From positions 3,038,001 through 3,102,000 of the forward strand of contig NZ_CP060398.1 in NCBI RefSeq assembly GCF_015840915.1: 64,000 nt of DNA. The letters are read 5' to 3'. Below, piece after piece: positions 45,022 to 53,698 of the stretch. The notes under the pieces are model-generated. The model was not told where the DNA came from. It made no database searches and was given only the letters and a program-made list of their open reading frames with translations. The first letter of the stretch is position 1, and every line of letters begins with the position of its first letter. The position numbers and the translations under genes are program-made. This DNA comes from Synechococcus sp. CBW1002. GTDB lineage: Bacteria > Cyanobacteriota > Cyanobacteriia > PCC-6307 > Cyanobiaceae.

Positions 45022-46035
45022 ATGGCTCGGCCACGGGTTCTCTCCGGTGTCCAACCCACCGGTGCCTTGCATCTGGGCAACTGGCTCGGCGCGATCCGCA
45101 ACTGGGTCGGCCTGCAGGACAGCCACGACACCTTCTTCTGTGTTGTGGACCTGCACGCGATCACCGTGCCCCACGACCCGGCCAGGCTTGCTGAGGACAC
45201 CCTCACCACAGCGGCGCTCTACCTGGCCTGCGGCATCGATCCGCAGCGTTCGACGGTGTTCGTCCAGAGCCACGTAGCGGCCCACAGCGAGCTCTGCTGG
45301 CTGCTGAACTGCGTCACCCCGCTGAACTGGCTGGAGCGGATGATCCAGTTCAAGGAGAAGGCGGTCAAGCAGGGCGACAACGTCTCCGCCGGTCTGCTGG
45401 ATTACCCGGTGCTGATGGCGGCGGACATCCTTCTCTATGACGCTGACCTGGTGCCGGTTGGCGAGGATCAGAAGCAGCACCTCGAGCTGGCCCGTGACAT
45501 TGCCCAACAGCGGATCAACAGCCGCTTCGGCAGTGAGGAGGCGCCGCTGCTGCGGGTGCCTGAACCGCTGATCCTCCAGGACGGGGCCCGGGTGATGAGC
45601 CTCACCGATGGCCGCAGCAAGATGAGCAAGAGCGATCCCAACGAGGGCTCTCGCATCACCCTGCTCGACCCCCCCGAGCTGGTGACCAGAAAGATCAAGC
45701 GTGCCAAGACCGATCCCACCATGGGCCTCGAGTTCGGCAACCCCGAGCGTCCCGAAGCCGACAACCTCTTGGGCCTGTATGCGGTTCTGAGTGGCCTGGG
45801 GCGCGAGGCGGCCACAGCCCAGTGCGCCTCCATGGGATGGGGCACCTTCAAGCCACTGCTGGCCGAAACGGTGGTGGAGGCCCTGCGTCCGGTTCAGGAG
45901 CGCTACCGCGATCTGCGCAGCGACCCGAGCCAGTTGCAGCAGGTTCTGGAGCTGGGCAGAGAGCGGGCCGAGGCCGTGGCCAGCACCACCCTCCAGCGCC
46001 TGCGCGACGCGTTGGGCTTCTTTCCACGCCCGTAG
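45022..46035 (+). CDS. trpS: tryptophanyl-tRNA synthetase
   Basis: A 337-residue class I synthetase charging tRNA-Trp. The HIGH motif is HLGN (residues 17-20, within QPTGALHLGNWLGAI) and the KMSKS motif is exact (200-204). Also diagnostic are DLHAIT and LDYPVLMAADILLYDADLVP. The length is normal for the bacterial enzyme. ATG 45022 follows the preceding stop by 5 bases. Confidence 0.96.
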   Translation: MARPRVLSGVQPTGALHLGNWLGAIRNWVGLQDSHDTFFCVVDLHAITVPHDPARLAEDTLTTAALYLACGIDPQRSTVFVQSHVAAHSELCWLLNCVTPLNWLERMIQFKEKAVKQGDNVSAGLLDYPVLMAADILLYDADLVPVGEDQKQHLELARDIAQQRINSRFGSEEAPLLRVPEPLILQDGARVMSLTDGRSKMSKSDPNEGSRITLLDPPELVTRKIKRAKTDPTMGLEFGNPERPEADNLLGLYAVLSGLGREAATAQCASMGWGTFKPLLAETVVEALRPVQERYRDLRSDPSQLQQVLELGRERAEAVASTTLQRLRDALGFFPRP

Positions 46036-46344
46036 GTCGATCAGTCGTTGCGGGTGTGGATCGTCATCAATTGTGATCTTCTGCTGATCGAAGGGCTGCT
46101 CGTTGATCAGTGCAGCTGATCAGACTGTCAGTTCCCTCGGTGGTGATGCCCAGGTAGCGACGGCGAAGCCCCACGTGTCAACTCCCTTGGCTCGGCTTGT
46201 GTTGCGGTTTGCTCATGGAGCCTGGACTCATGATCCCCAGTCCGAAAGCACGCCGTGGGAGCTTTGTCCACCCCCCAGTGCATGGGGGTGGCGGCCCCTC
46301 CCGGCTAACCGTCAGTCTCTCTGGACTCGCGATCAGCCCTTCTG
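46036..46344 (+). other. intergenic leader with hairpins before the muramidase gene
   Basis: About 300 bases with no gene. After trpS there is a 7-base stem TGATCAG/CTGATCA (46104-46110 and 46116-46122, loop TGCAG). Closer to the muramidase is a strong GC stem, CCACCCCC (46268-46275) with GGGGGTGG (46284-46291), followed by CCGGCTAACCGTCAG. The structured leader could be a cis-acting RNA, but I cannot assign it to a known riboswitch class. Confidence 0.4.
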
Positions 46345-46974
46345 ATTTCTTCGACCCGATCCCGTTTCTCCCTGCTGCTCGCCTTGCCGCTCCTGCCCTT
46401 GGTGGCACCGGCACCCGGCAGACAGCCCGAGGCGGTTCCGGCCGTGCAGCAGCACCAGGCCGCCGCCGCCGCTCTGGCCGGAGGCCAGGCCACGGCCTAT
46501 GCCATCAGTCCAGAGCGCCGCGCCCTGCTCAACACCATCCGCTTCGCGGAAGTCACCTGGGTGGGCGGCAGCCATGACGGTTACCGGGTTCTCTACGGGG
46601 GCGGCCGCTTTGCCAGCCTGGCGCGCCATCCCGAGGTGACGGTCAGGCGGCGCTACACCAGCGCCGCCGCCGGTGCCTACCAGTTCCTGCCGGGAACCTG
46701 GCGGGAAGCACAGCAGCGACTTGGTCTGCCCGACTTCGGCCCCGCCAGCCAGGACCAGGCCGCCCTGTTCCTGGTGGATCGCCGCGGTGTTCTCGATCTG
46801 TTCGACCGCAGGGGCCTGGATGCCACGGTGCTGGCCCGCCTGGCGAACGAGTGGGCCTCCCTGCCGGCCAGCCATGGCGGCAGTGCCTACGGCCAGCCTG
46901 TGAAGCGGGCAGACCAGCTGGTGCGCTTCTATCGGGCCGATCTGCAGCGGCAACGGCAGGCAGGCCAGGCCTGA
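46345..46974 (+). CDS. GH104-like muramidase, exported; start codon uncertain
   Basis: A lysozyme-like glycosidase of the lambda-lysozyme/GH104 type cutting peptidoglycan glycan strands. The core reads LLNTIRFAEVTWVGGSHDGY with the catalytic glutamate of FAE, then SAAAGAYQFLPGTWREAQQ, a hallmark of this family, and FGPASQDQAALFLVDRRG. The first canonical start is TTG 46384, but it would cut the signal peptide: upstream codons read SSTRSRFSLLLALPLLPLVA. No ATG, GTG or TTG lies between the stop at 46306 and 46384, so ATT 46345 or CTG 46342 is suggested. From 46345 the product is 209 residues. Confidence 0.72.
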   Translation: MSSTRSRFSLLLALPLLPLVAPAPGRQPEAVPAVQQHQAAAAALAGGQATAYAISPERRALLNTIRFAEVTWVGGSHDGYRVLYGGGRFASLARHPEVTVRRRYTSAAAGAYQFLPGTWREAQQRLGLPDFGPASQDQAALFLVDRRGVLDLFDRRGLDATVLARLANEWASLPASHGGSAYGQPVKRADQLVRFYRADLQRQRQAGQA

Positions 46975-46976
46975 GT

Positions 46977-47447
46977 TCAGAATTCGCGGTAGACCACCCG
47001 GCCGCGCTCATCGTTCCCGACGTCGAGCAGGTGCTCCCCCATCAGCTGATCGATTTCCTGACGCACCTTGGTGACGTCATCATCACGGCCCAGCTCAAGC
47101 GCCAGCATGGCGTCGTTGATGGTGAACCCCTTGGTTCCTGCCTGGCGCGCCAGAACGAGCAGCTGGCGCTGCAGGCTGGGGGTCTTCTCCGCATCGGCGG
47201 CCGCCAGGGCCTCATGCAGGGCCAGGGGTTGATTGGCCGTGCGTACCAATTCGGGCATGAGGAACAGATCCACCAGCTGGCCAATGCCGCAACACCCCAG
47301 GGTGAGCAGCCACAGGGTGCCGCTCACCGGCCGTCGGGTGTAGAAGCGCTGAAGGCCGCAGACCCCCATCAGGCCCAGGGCCCAGAGCACATAGCCCACG
47401 GCAACGTGACGGCGTTCCGGAGGCAGCACCGGCGAAAGGGAAGGCAT
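46977..47447 (-). CDS. TM2-domain protein
   Basis: A 156-residue protein. Residues about 17-75 form a TM2 domain: two membrane helices (VAVGYVLWALGLMGVCGLQRFY and SGTLWLLTLGCCGIGQLVDLFLMP) with the typical GLxRFY..R..tG pattern. The C-terminal half (about 80-156) is helical and soluble (EALAAADAEKTPSLQRQLLV, DVTKVRQEIDQLMGEHLL), resembling a small winged-helix-like domain. The function is not known. It is convergent with the muramidase gene, 2 bases apart, and follows the DUF2605 gene. Confidence 0.78.
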   Translation of the reverse strand: MPSLSPVLPPERRHVAVGYVLWALGLMGVCGLQRFYTRRPVSGTLWLLTLGCCGIGQLVDLFLMPELVRTANQPLALHEALAAADAEKTPSLQRQLLVLARQAGTKGFTINDAMLALELGRDDDVTKVRQEIDQLMGEHLLDVGNDERGRVVYREF

Positions 47448-47464
47448 AGACCGTGTTGACGTGG

Positions 47465-47890
47465 TCAGGGAGCTGCAGGAACCACAATGCCCGCCTGCCG
47501 AAGCCGGCTTGCCAGGGCCCAGACCCGGAGCACCAGCTGATGCCAGGGAGCCAGGGATTCCATGTCCAGGGCCATCGGGGTGGAGATGGCGGCCCGCAGG
47601 GCACGGGCGGCGGCCACGTCCTTGAGGGCCTGTTCCAGGGACTCCGCCAGAGCCTGGCGTTCGGCGGCTGGCATCACCGCCTCTGGGCAGTGCTGCAACA
47701 ACACCTGACCGCGTTGCAGCCAGTCGCTGAAGTCATCCATCAGGGGACTGAGCAGCCCGTCAAGCAGGTCGCCTTCCGGAGAGCCAGTCGACAGCGGCCC
47801 CGTGGCTGGCCCTGTCGCTGGCTCTGGAAGTGGCCTTGGCAATGGATCCGAAAGTGGATCCGAGGGATCAGGAAACGCGGACTGGCCCAT
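47465..47890 (-). CDS. DUF2605 family protein
   Basis: A 141-residue cyanobacterial protein. The conserved DUF2605 part (about 38-140) reads GDLLDGLLSPLMDDFSDWLQ, VMPAAERQALAESLEQALKD and MESLAPWHQLVLRVWALASR. The first 35 residues are a short-repeat lead (PSDPLSDPLPRPLPEPATGP), probably unstructured and absent from typical family members. The function is unknown. It is upstream of the TM2 gene on the same strand with 17 bases between, and divergent from thrS. Confidence 0.8.
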   Translation of the reverse strand: MGQSAFPDPSDPLSDPLPRPLPEPATGPATGPLSTGSPEGDLLDGLLSPLMDDFSDWLQRGQVLLQHCPEAVMPAAERQALAESLEQALKDVAAARALRAAISTPMALDMESLAPWHQLVLRVWALASRLRQAGIVVPAAP

Positions 47891-47988
47891 CTCAGCAGGC
47901 TAGGCACGATCACCCCAGCCAGAGCGATCGGTGCTGTTCAGAGCTCGATGGGGCTGCGTAGGATCGCCCTTCGACCGACTCCTGTGCC

Positions 47989-49863
47989 GTGCCCGTGACC
48001 CGCTCCGCCGATCCTGCACCGAGCGGCAGCGGCAGCACCACTGGCACGGAGCCAGCCGTTGAGGCAGCGGCGGCTCCGCTGGTCCTGCCGAAAACGAGCG
48101 AGAGCGAGCAGCTGCTGAAGATTCGCCACTCGATGAGCCATGTGCTGGCGATGGCGGTGCAGAAGCTCTTCCCCAAGGCGCAGGTGACCATCGGCCCCTG
48201 GACCGAGAGCGGCTTCTATTACGACTTCGACAATCCGGATCCGTTCACGGAAGCCGATCTCAAGGCGATCAAGAAGGAGATGATCCGGATCATCAATCGC
48301 AGGCTGCCGCTTGAGCGCATCGCCGTGAGCCGCGAGCAGGCTGAAGCGAAGATCAAGGCCCAGAACGAGCCCTACAAGCTGGAGATTCTGGCGGGCCTCA
48401 GCGAGCCCATCACCCTCTACACGCTGGGCGAGGAGTGGTGGGATCTCTGCGCCGGCCCCCATGTGACCAACACCAGCGAACTCAACCCCAAGGCCTTCGA
48501 GCTCGAAAGCGTTGCCGGCTCCTACTGGCGCGGGGATGAGACCAAGGCCCAGCTGCAGCGCATCTATGGCACCGCCTGGGAGACCCCCGAGCAGCTGGCG
48601 GAGTACAAGCACCGCAAGCAGGAGGCCCTGCGCCGCGATCACCGCCGCCTCGGCACCGACCTTGACCTGTTCGCGATCGAGGATGAAGCCGGCGCCGGCC
48701 TGGTGTTCTGGCATCCGCGTGGTGCCCGCATGCGCCTGCTGATCGAAGACTTCTGGCGCGAGGCCCACTTCGCCGACGGCTATGAGCTGCTGTACACCCC
48801 CCACGTGGCGGACATCAGCCTCTGGAAGACCTCCGGCCACCTCGACTTCTACAGCGAGAGCATGTTCGGGCCGATGCAGGTGGACGAGCGCCAGTACCAG
48901 CTCAAGCCGATGAACTGTCCGTTCCACGTGCTCACCTACGCCAGCACATTGCGGAGTTACCGCGAGTTGCCGATCCGTTGGGCCGAGCTCGGCACCGTGT
49001 ATCGCTACGAGCGGCCCGGCGTGATGCATGGCCTGATGCGGGTGCGGGGCTTCACCCAGGACGATGCCCATGTGTTCTGTCTGCCGGAGCAGATCGGCGA
49101 TGAGATCCTGCGGGTGCTGAATCTGACCGAAACGATCCTGTCCGCCTTTGATTTCCGGAGCTACGAGATCAATCTCTCCACGCGGCCGGAGAAATCGATC
49201 GGCGATGATGCCGTCTGGAACCTGGCCACGCAGGGTCTGATCGAGGCGCTGGATCGCAAGGGCTGGGCCTACAAAGTGGATGAGGGCGGTGGTGCCTTTT
49301 ACGGGCCCAAGATCGACCTCAAAATTGAGGACGCCATCGGCCGGATGTGGCAGTGCTCCACCATCCAGCTCGACTTCAATCTCCCCGAGCGTTTCAACCT
49401 TGAGTATGTGGCTGCCGATGGAAGCCGCCAGCGTCCGATCATGATCCACCGCGCCATCTTCGGCTCGCTGGAACGCTTCTTTGGCATCATGACCGAGAAC
49501 TACGCCGGCGATTTCCCCTTCTGGTTGGCCCCAGAGCAGATCCGTCTGCTGCCGGTCACCGATGACGTGCGTCCCTATGCCGAGGCGCTGATGGCCCAGC
49601 TCAAGGCCGCCGGCGTTCGCGCCACGATCGACCACTCCGGCGATCGTCTGGGCAAGTTGATTCGCAATGGCGAGCAGATGAAGATCCCGGTGCTTGGGGT
49701 GATCGGTGCCAAGGAAGCCGAGGCCGGTGCGGTCAGCCTGCGCAGCCGCCGCGATGGAGATCTGGGCAGCGTGGCGCGGGCTGACCTGATCGCGACCGCC
49801 ACCCTGGCCAATCAGCAGCGAGGTGCCGCTCTGGTCCTGGCTGACCAACCGATCCAGGCCTGA
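47989..49863 (+). CDS. thrS: threonyl-tRNA synthetase without TGS domain
   Basis: A 624-residue class II synthetase. After a 30-residue Ser/Ala-rich lead the protein goes straight into the editing domain (HSMSHVLAMAVQKLFP, with the HxxxH site) and DLCAGPHVTNTSEL, which holds the editing cysteine and histidine. The catalytic core follows (MNCPFHVLTYA with the zinc cysteine, then RYERPGVMHGLMRVRGFTQD), and last the anticodon domain (from about 515). The N-terminal TGS domain of E. coli ThrRS is missing, as in other picocyanobacteria. The start is GTG 47989, with a second GTG two codons on. Confidence 0.94.
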   Translation: MPVTRSADPAPSGSGSTTGTEPAVEAAAAPLVLPKTSESEQLLKIRHSMSHVLAMAVQKLFPKAQVTIGPWTESGFYYDFDNPDPFTEADLKAIKKEMIRIINRRLPLERIAVSREQAEAKIKAQNEPYKLEILAGLSEPITLYTLGEEWWDLCAGPHVTNTSELNPKAFELESVAGSYWRGDETKAQLQRIYGTAWETPEQLAEYKHRKQEALRRDHRRLGTDLDLFAIEDEAGAGLVFWHPRGARMRLLIEDFWREAHFADGYELLYTPHVADISLWKTSGHLDFYSESMFGPMQVDERQYQLKPMNCPFHVLTYASTLRSYRELPIRWAELGTVYRYERPGVMHGLMRVRGFTQDDAHVFCLPEQIGDEILRVLNLTETILSAFDFRSYEINLSTRPEKSIGDDAVWNLATQGLIEALDRKGWAYKVDEGGGAFYGPKIDLKIEDAIGRMWQCSTIQLDFNLPERFNLEYVAADGSRQRPIMIHRAIFGSLERFFGIMTENYAGDFPFWLAPEQIRLLPVTDDVRPYAEALMAQLKAAGVRATIDHSGDRLGKLIRNGEQMKIPVLGVIGAKEAEAGAVSLRSRRDGDLGSVARADLIATATLANQQRGAALVLADQPIQA

Positions 49864-49873
49864 GGCCGGCCTG

Positions 49874-50899
49874 ATGACCACCCTGCTGGCAGGTGACATT
49901 GGCGGCACCAAGACACTTCTGGCTCTGTACCGCAGCGCAGCGGATGGACTGGAGTGTTTGCGGCAGCAGCGTTTCACCTCCGCCGCCTGGCCCGATCTGG
50001 CGCCGATGGTGCAGGCGTTCCTGGAGGGTGAGGAGCGGCCTGATGCCGCCTGTCTGGCCGTGGCTGGACCGGTGCAGGCTGGGCGGGCCCAGCTCACCAA
50101 CCTCCCCTGGCAGTTGAGCAGTGAGGCGCTTGCTCGCGAGTGCACGATCCCCAGGCTCGAACTCGAGAACGATTTCGCGGTGCTGGTCTACGGCCTGCCC
50201 CATCTCGGCGCCGATCAGCAGGTGCAGCTTCATCCCGGAGTGCCTGAGCCTTCAGCCCCCCTGCTGATCGTGGGGGCTGGCACTGGACTGGGTGTGGCCT
50301 ACGGGGTTCCTACCAGTGAGGGCCTGCAGGCCATGGCCAGCGAAGGGGGCCACGGCACCTTCGCACCGCGCTCCGAGTCCGAATGGCAGCTGAAGTGCTG
50401 GTTGCAGGCAGACCTCCAGCTGGAGCGGGTCTCGATCGAGCGGGTGGTGAGTGGCACCGGGCTTGGCCATGTGGCCCGCTGGCTGCTGGCGGAGCGGCCC
50501 GCCGCCCAGGGCCACCCCCTGGCCCCGGTGGCCGAGCGTTGGCAGGCGGCCTTGCAGGGAGACAGCACAGAAGCTCCTGAGGATCTGCCAGCCGCCACCG
50601 CCCGCGCCGCCGCCGGTGGCGATGCGCTTGCCCTGGAGGCCCTCGATCTGTGGCTGGGGGCCTATGGCAGCGTCTGTGGGGACCTGGCCCTCACCGGCCT
50701 CAGCCGCGGAGGCCTCTGGCTGGCCGGCGGCACTGCTGCCAAATTGCTCGATGAGCTGGGCTCCACAACGTTTCGGGAGGCTTTCCTCGGCAAGGGGCGC
50801 CTGCGTCCCCAGCTCGCCTCCCTGCCGATCACGGCTGTGGTCGATGAAGGCATCGGTCTGTTCAGCGCCGCCTGTCGCGCGCGCATGCTGCTGCACTGA
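49874..50899 (+). CDS. glk: glucokinase (Glk family)
   Basis: A 341-residue ASKHA-fold glucokinase making glucose-6-phosphate from glucose and ATP. The N-terminal phosphate loop is AGDIGGTKTLLALY, the catalytic region is LELENDFAVLVYGLPHL, and the second phosphate motif is LIVGAGTGLGVAYG. SEGGHGTFAPRSESEWQL is a Glk-type glucose-binding segment. The start ATG 49874 is 10 bases after thrS. A second, unrelated ROK-type kinase is encoded at 58155-59123. Confidence 0.9.
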   Translation: MTTLLAGDIGGTKTLLALYRSAADGLECLRQQRFTSAAWPDLAPMVQAFLEGEERPDAACLAVAGPVQAGRAQLTNLPWQLSSEALARECTIPRLELENDFAVLVYGLPHLGADQQVQLHPGVPEPSAPLLIVGAGTGLGVAYGVPTSEGLQAMASEGGHGTFAPRSESEWQLKCWLQADLQLERVSIERVVSGTGLGHVARWLLAERPAAQGHPLAPVAERWQAALQGDSTEAPEDLPAATARAAAGGDALALEALDLWLGAYGSVCGDLALTGLSRGGLWLAGGTAAKLLDELGSTTFREAFLGKGRLRPQLASLPITAVVDEGIGLFSAACRARMLLH

Positions 50900-50902
50900 A
50901 TG

Positions 50903-50926
50903 CACCCGCTCCCGCCCCAGCGGGTG
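50903..50926 (+). terminator. hairpin after glk
   Basis: A perfect 8-base stem, CACCCGCT (50903-50910) and AGCGGGTG (50919-50926), with an 8-base loop, directly after the glk stop. No T tract follows, so it may be a pause or processing site rather than a strong terminator. Confidence 0.4.
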
Positions 50927-50969
50927 GGACACTGGCCGCTTAGGACCCGTGTGCGGAAGGCAGATACCG

Positions 50970-51917
50970 ATGGTGCGTCCCCAGATCGGCCAGGGCGTGT
51001 TGGTGGATGTGCCCGCCACCACAGCCAACATCGGGCCCGGCTTTGACTGCCTGGGAGCGGCGCTCCCGCTGGATAACCGCTTCGAGCTGCGTTGCATCGA
51101 AGGCGGCAGTGATCGCTTCGATCTCATTATCGAGGGCAGCGAAGGCGCCCACCTGCGCGGTGGGCCCGACAACCTCGTTTACCGAGCCGCCCAGCGGGTC
51201 TGGCGGGAGGCCGGCGAGGAGCCCGTGGCCCTGGAGGCTCGCGTCCGCCTGGCGGTGCCGCCGGCCCGTGGCCTCGGCAGCAGTGCCACGGCAATCGTGG
51301 CGGGCCTGGTGGGCGCCAATGCCCTGGTGGGTGAACCTCTCAGTCAGGAGAAGCTGCTGGAGCTGGCCATCGACATCGAGGGCCATCCCGACAACGTAGT
51401 GCCGTCCCTTGTGGGTGGCCTCTGCCTCACCGCCAAGGCGGCGTCGCATCGCTGGCGGGTGGTTCGCTGTGAGTGGTCGGATCAGGTCAGGGTCGTGGTG
51501 GCGATCCCGTCGATCCGGCTGACCACCAGCGAGGCGCGCCGGGCCATGCCCAAGAGCATCCCGATCCCCGATGCGGTGATGAATCTCGGTGCTCTGACGC
51601 TGCTGTTGCAGGGGCTGCGCACCGGCAACGGGGATCTGATCACCGATGGCATGCACGACCGTCTGCACGAGCCCTACCGCTGGGGGCTGATCCAGGGGGG
51701 ACGGGCCGTGCGGGAGGCGGCGATCGCGGCTGGCGCCTGGGGCTGTGTGATCAGTGGAGCGGGTCCCACGTTGCTGGCCCTGTGCACAGACTCTGTGACC
51801 GAGGCGGTGGGCCAGGCCATGGTGACCGCCTGGGAGCGGGAGGGGGTGTCGGCCCGCTCCGAAGTTCTGGGCATCCGCCACCGCGGCAGTCAGTGGGAAC
51901 CCCTGCCCCTGCGCTGA
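50970..51917 (+). CDS. thrB: homoserine kinase
   Basis: A 315-residue GHMP kinase phosphorylating homoserine for threonine synthesis. Motif 1 is [21 protein letters not shown], motif 2 (ATP loop) is [20 protein letters not shown], and motif 3 is [14 protein letters not shown]. The length is normal. ATG 50970 starts close to the conserved N-terminus. It lies upstream of ndhD with a 142-base gap. Confidence 0.94.
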   Translation: MVRPQIGQGVLVDVPATTANIGPGFDCLGAALPLDNRFELRCIEGGSDRFDLIIEGSEGAHLRGGPDNLVYRAAQRVWREAGEEPVALEARVRLAVPPARGLGSSATAIVAGLVGANALVGEPLSQEKLLELAIDIEGHPDNVVPSLVGGLCLTAKAASHRWRVVRCEWSDQVRVVVAIPSIRLTTSEARRAMPKSIPIPDAVMNLGALTLLLQGLRTGNGDLITDGMHDRLHEPYRWGLIQGGRAVREAAIAAGAWGCVISGAGPTLLALCTDSVTEAVGQAMVTAWEREGVSARSEVLGIRHRGSQWEPLPLR

Positions 51918-52059
51918 GCCGGCAGATCAACCCTGTGGGCTGAGTATTTCTGCTCAGGATGAGACCGTCGAGCTGATAGATTCGCCGCAACTTCCTTCAC
52001 GTGCCACCGAACGTTGTGGTTCGGGGTTCAGGAGGCCAACAACAAGTCGCTTTCTGGTG

Positions 52060-53646
52060 ATGGACGCCAACCTCTTCCTTCTGGTCGCGTCCTCCCCCTC
52101 TGTGTTCGATTCCGCCTCCTTTCCCTGGCTAAGCCTGATCGTGCTGCTGCCAGCGGCGGCAGCCCTGGTCATGCCCCTCCTGCCGGGAGATGGCAGCGAT
52201 CCCCGTCTGCCGAGGGGCATCGCCCTCGGGGTGCTGTCGCTGGATTTCGCCCTGATGCTCTGGGTATTCAGCCGCCACTTCGAAGGTGGCCTCAGCGGTC
52301 TTCAGCTGGTCGAGCGGGTGCCCTGGGTTCCTGCCCTCGGCCTGGAGTGGTCGCTGGCCGCCGATGGCCTCTCCGCTCCTCTGGTGGTGCTGAGCGGGCT
52401 GGTCACCTTGCTGGCGGTGGCGGCCAGCTGGTCGGTGAATCGCAAGACACGCCTCTATTTCGCGCTGATGCTGATCCAGGCTTCAGCCCAGGGATTGGTC
52501 TTCCTCTCCCAGGATTTCCTGCTGTTCTTCCTGGCCTGGGAGCTCGAGCTGGTTCCCGTCTATCTGTTGATCGCCATCTGGGGTGGCAACCAGCGCCAGT
52601 ACGCCGCCACCAAGTTCATCCTGTACACCGCCACGGCGTCCCTGCTGATTCTGATCAGTGGTCTGGCCCTGGCGTTGTCCGGTGATGGATTCACCCTCAA
52701 TCTGTCCGAGCTGGCCGCCCGCTCCCCCGGTGGAACCTTCGGATTGCTCTGTTATCTCGGTTTCCTGGTGGGCTTCGGCGTGAAGCTGCCGATCTTCCCG
52801 CTGCACACCTGGCTGCCGGACGCTCACGGCGAGGCCAATGCGCCGGTCTCGATGCTCCTGGCTGGTGTCCTGCTCAAGATGGGGGGCTATGCCCTGCTGC
52901 GCTTCAACGTCCAGATGCTGCCCGAAGCCCATCTGCAATTGGCTCCTGCGCTGATCGTGCTCGGGATCGTCAACATCATTTACGGCGCCCTCAATGCCTT
53001 CGCTCAGGACAACGTCAAGCGCCGCATCGCCTGCAGCTCGGTGAGCCACATGGGCTTCGTGCTGCTGGGCATCGGCGCCATTGATGCGCTCGGCATCAGC
53101 GGTGCCCAGCTGCAGATGATCAGCCATGGCCTGATCGCCGCGGCCATGTTCTTCGTCACCGGCGTATTCTACGAGCGCACCAAGACCCTTTCGATCCCGA
53201 ACATGGGTGGCCTGGCCAAGGCCCTGCCGATCACCTTCGCCTTCTTCCTGGCCAGCTGTCTCGCCTCCCTGGCCCTGCCGGGCATGAGCGGCTTCGTCAG
53301 TGAGATCACCGTTTTCCTCGGGGTGACCGCCAATGACGGATTCAACGTGGGATTCCGGGTGATCACGATCGTGCTCGCGGCCATCGGCCTGGTGCTCACG
53401 CCGGTGTATCTGCTCTCACTCTGCCGGCGCGTGTTCTTCGGACCCAGAATCCCGGCCCTGGCCGTGGTGGGCGATATGAAGCCGCGCGAGCTCCTGATCG
53501 GCCTCAGCCTGCTGGTTCCGACCCTCGTGATCGGCTTCTGGCCTCGCGTGGCGATCGACTTCTACGAAGCCAGCACCAATGCCCTGGCCACCGAGCTGGC
53601 CGATCAGGCCCAGATCGCCCTGGGTCGGTTGACCGCCCTCGGCTGA
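52060..53646 (+). CDS. ndhD: NAD(P)H-quinone oxidoreductase chain 4 (NdhD)
   Basis: A 528-residue proton-pumping subunit of the NDH-1 complex, with about 14 membrane helices. It belongs to the respiratory and cyclic electron flow complex that reduces plastoquinone. The conserved region [20 protein letters not shown] carries the key glutamate, and [20 protein letters not shown] carries the proton-path lysine and histidine. ATG 52060 is preceded by an in-frame GTG at 52057. The type (NdhD1 versus CO2-uptake NdhD3/4) is not settled by eye, though the position after thrB and lack of ndhF favour NdhD1. Confidence 0.94.
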   Translation: MDANLFLLVASSPSVFDSASFPWLSLIVLLPAAAALVMPLLPGDGSDPRLPRGIALGVLSLDFALMLWVFSRHFEGGLSGLQLVERVPWVPALGLEWSLAADGLSAPLVVLSGLVTLLAVAASWSVNRKTRLYFALMLIQASAQGLVFLSQDFLLFFLAWELELVPVYLLIAIWGGNQRQYAATKFILYTATASLLILISGLALALSGDGFTLNLSELAARSPGGTFGLLCYLGFLVGFGVKLPIFPLHTWLPDAHGEANAPVSMLLAGVLLKMGGYALLRFNVQMLPEAHLQLAPALIVLGIVNIIYGALNAFAQDNVKRRIACSSVSHMGFVLLGIGAIDALGISGAQLQMISHGLIAAAMFFVTGVFYERTKTLSIPNMGGLAKALPITFAFFLASCLASLALPGMSGFVSEITVFLGVTANDGFNVGFRVITIVLAAIGLVLTPVYLLSLCRRVFFGPRIPALAVVGDMKPRELLIGLSLLVPTLVIGFWPRVAIDFYEASTNALATELADQAQIALGRLTALG

Positions 53647-53675
53647 ACCACAGCCACTACCCCGACGCTGTGGAA

Positions 53676-53695
53676 TGGGAGCCAGCCCGCTCCCA
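53676..53695 (+). promoter_or_regulatory. hairpin directly before the M3 peptidase start
   Basis: A 7-base perfect inverted repeat, TGGGAGC (53676-53682) and GCTCCCA (53689-53695), loop of 6, ending 3 bases before ATG 53699. It occupies the ribosome-binding region, and the only purine-rich run (GGGAG) is in its left arm. It may modulate translation. Confidence 0.35.
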
Positions 53696-53698
53696 GCC

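Noticed and set aside
46036-46344. Firm call of a c-di-AMP (ydaO) riboswitch
   Set aside because: Only a GGCTAACC-like segment and a GC stem resemble the class; the order and the remaining conserved bases do not match, so it is left as a hypothesis.
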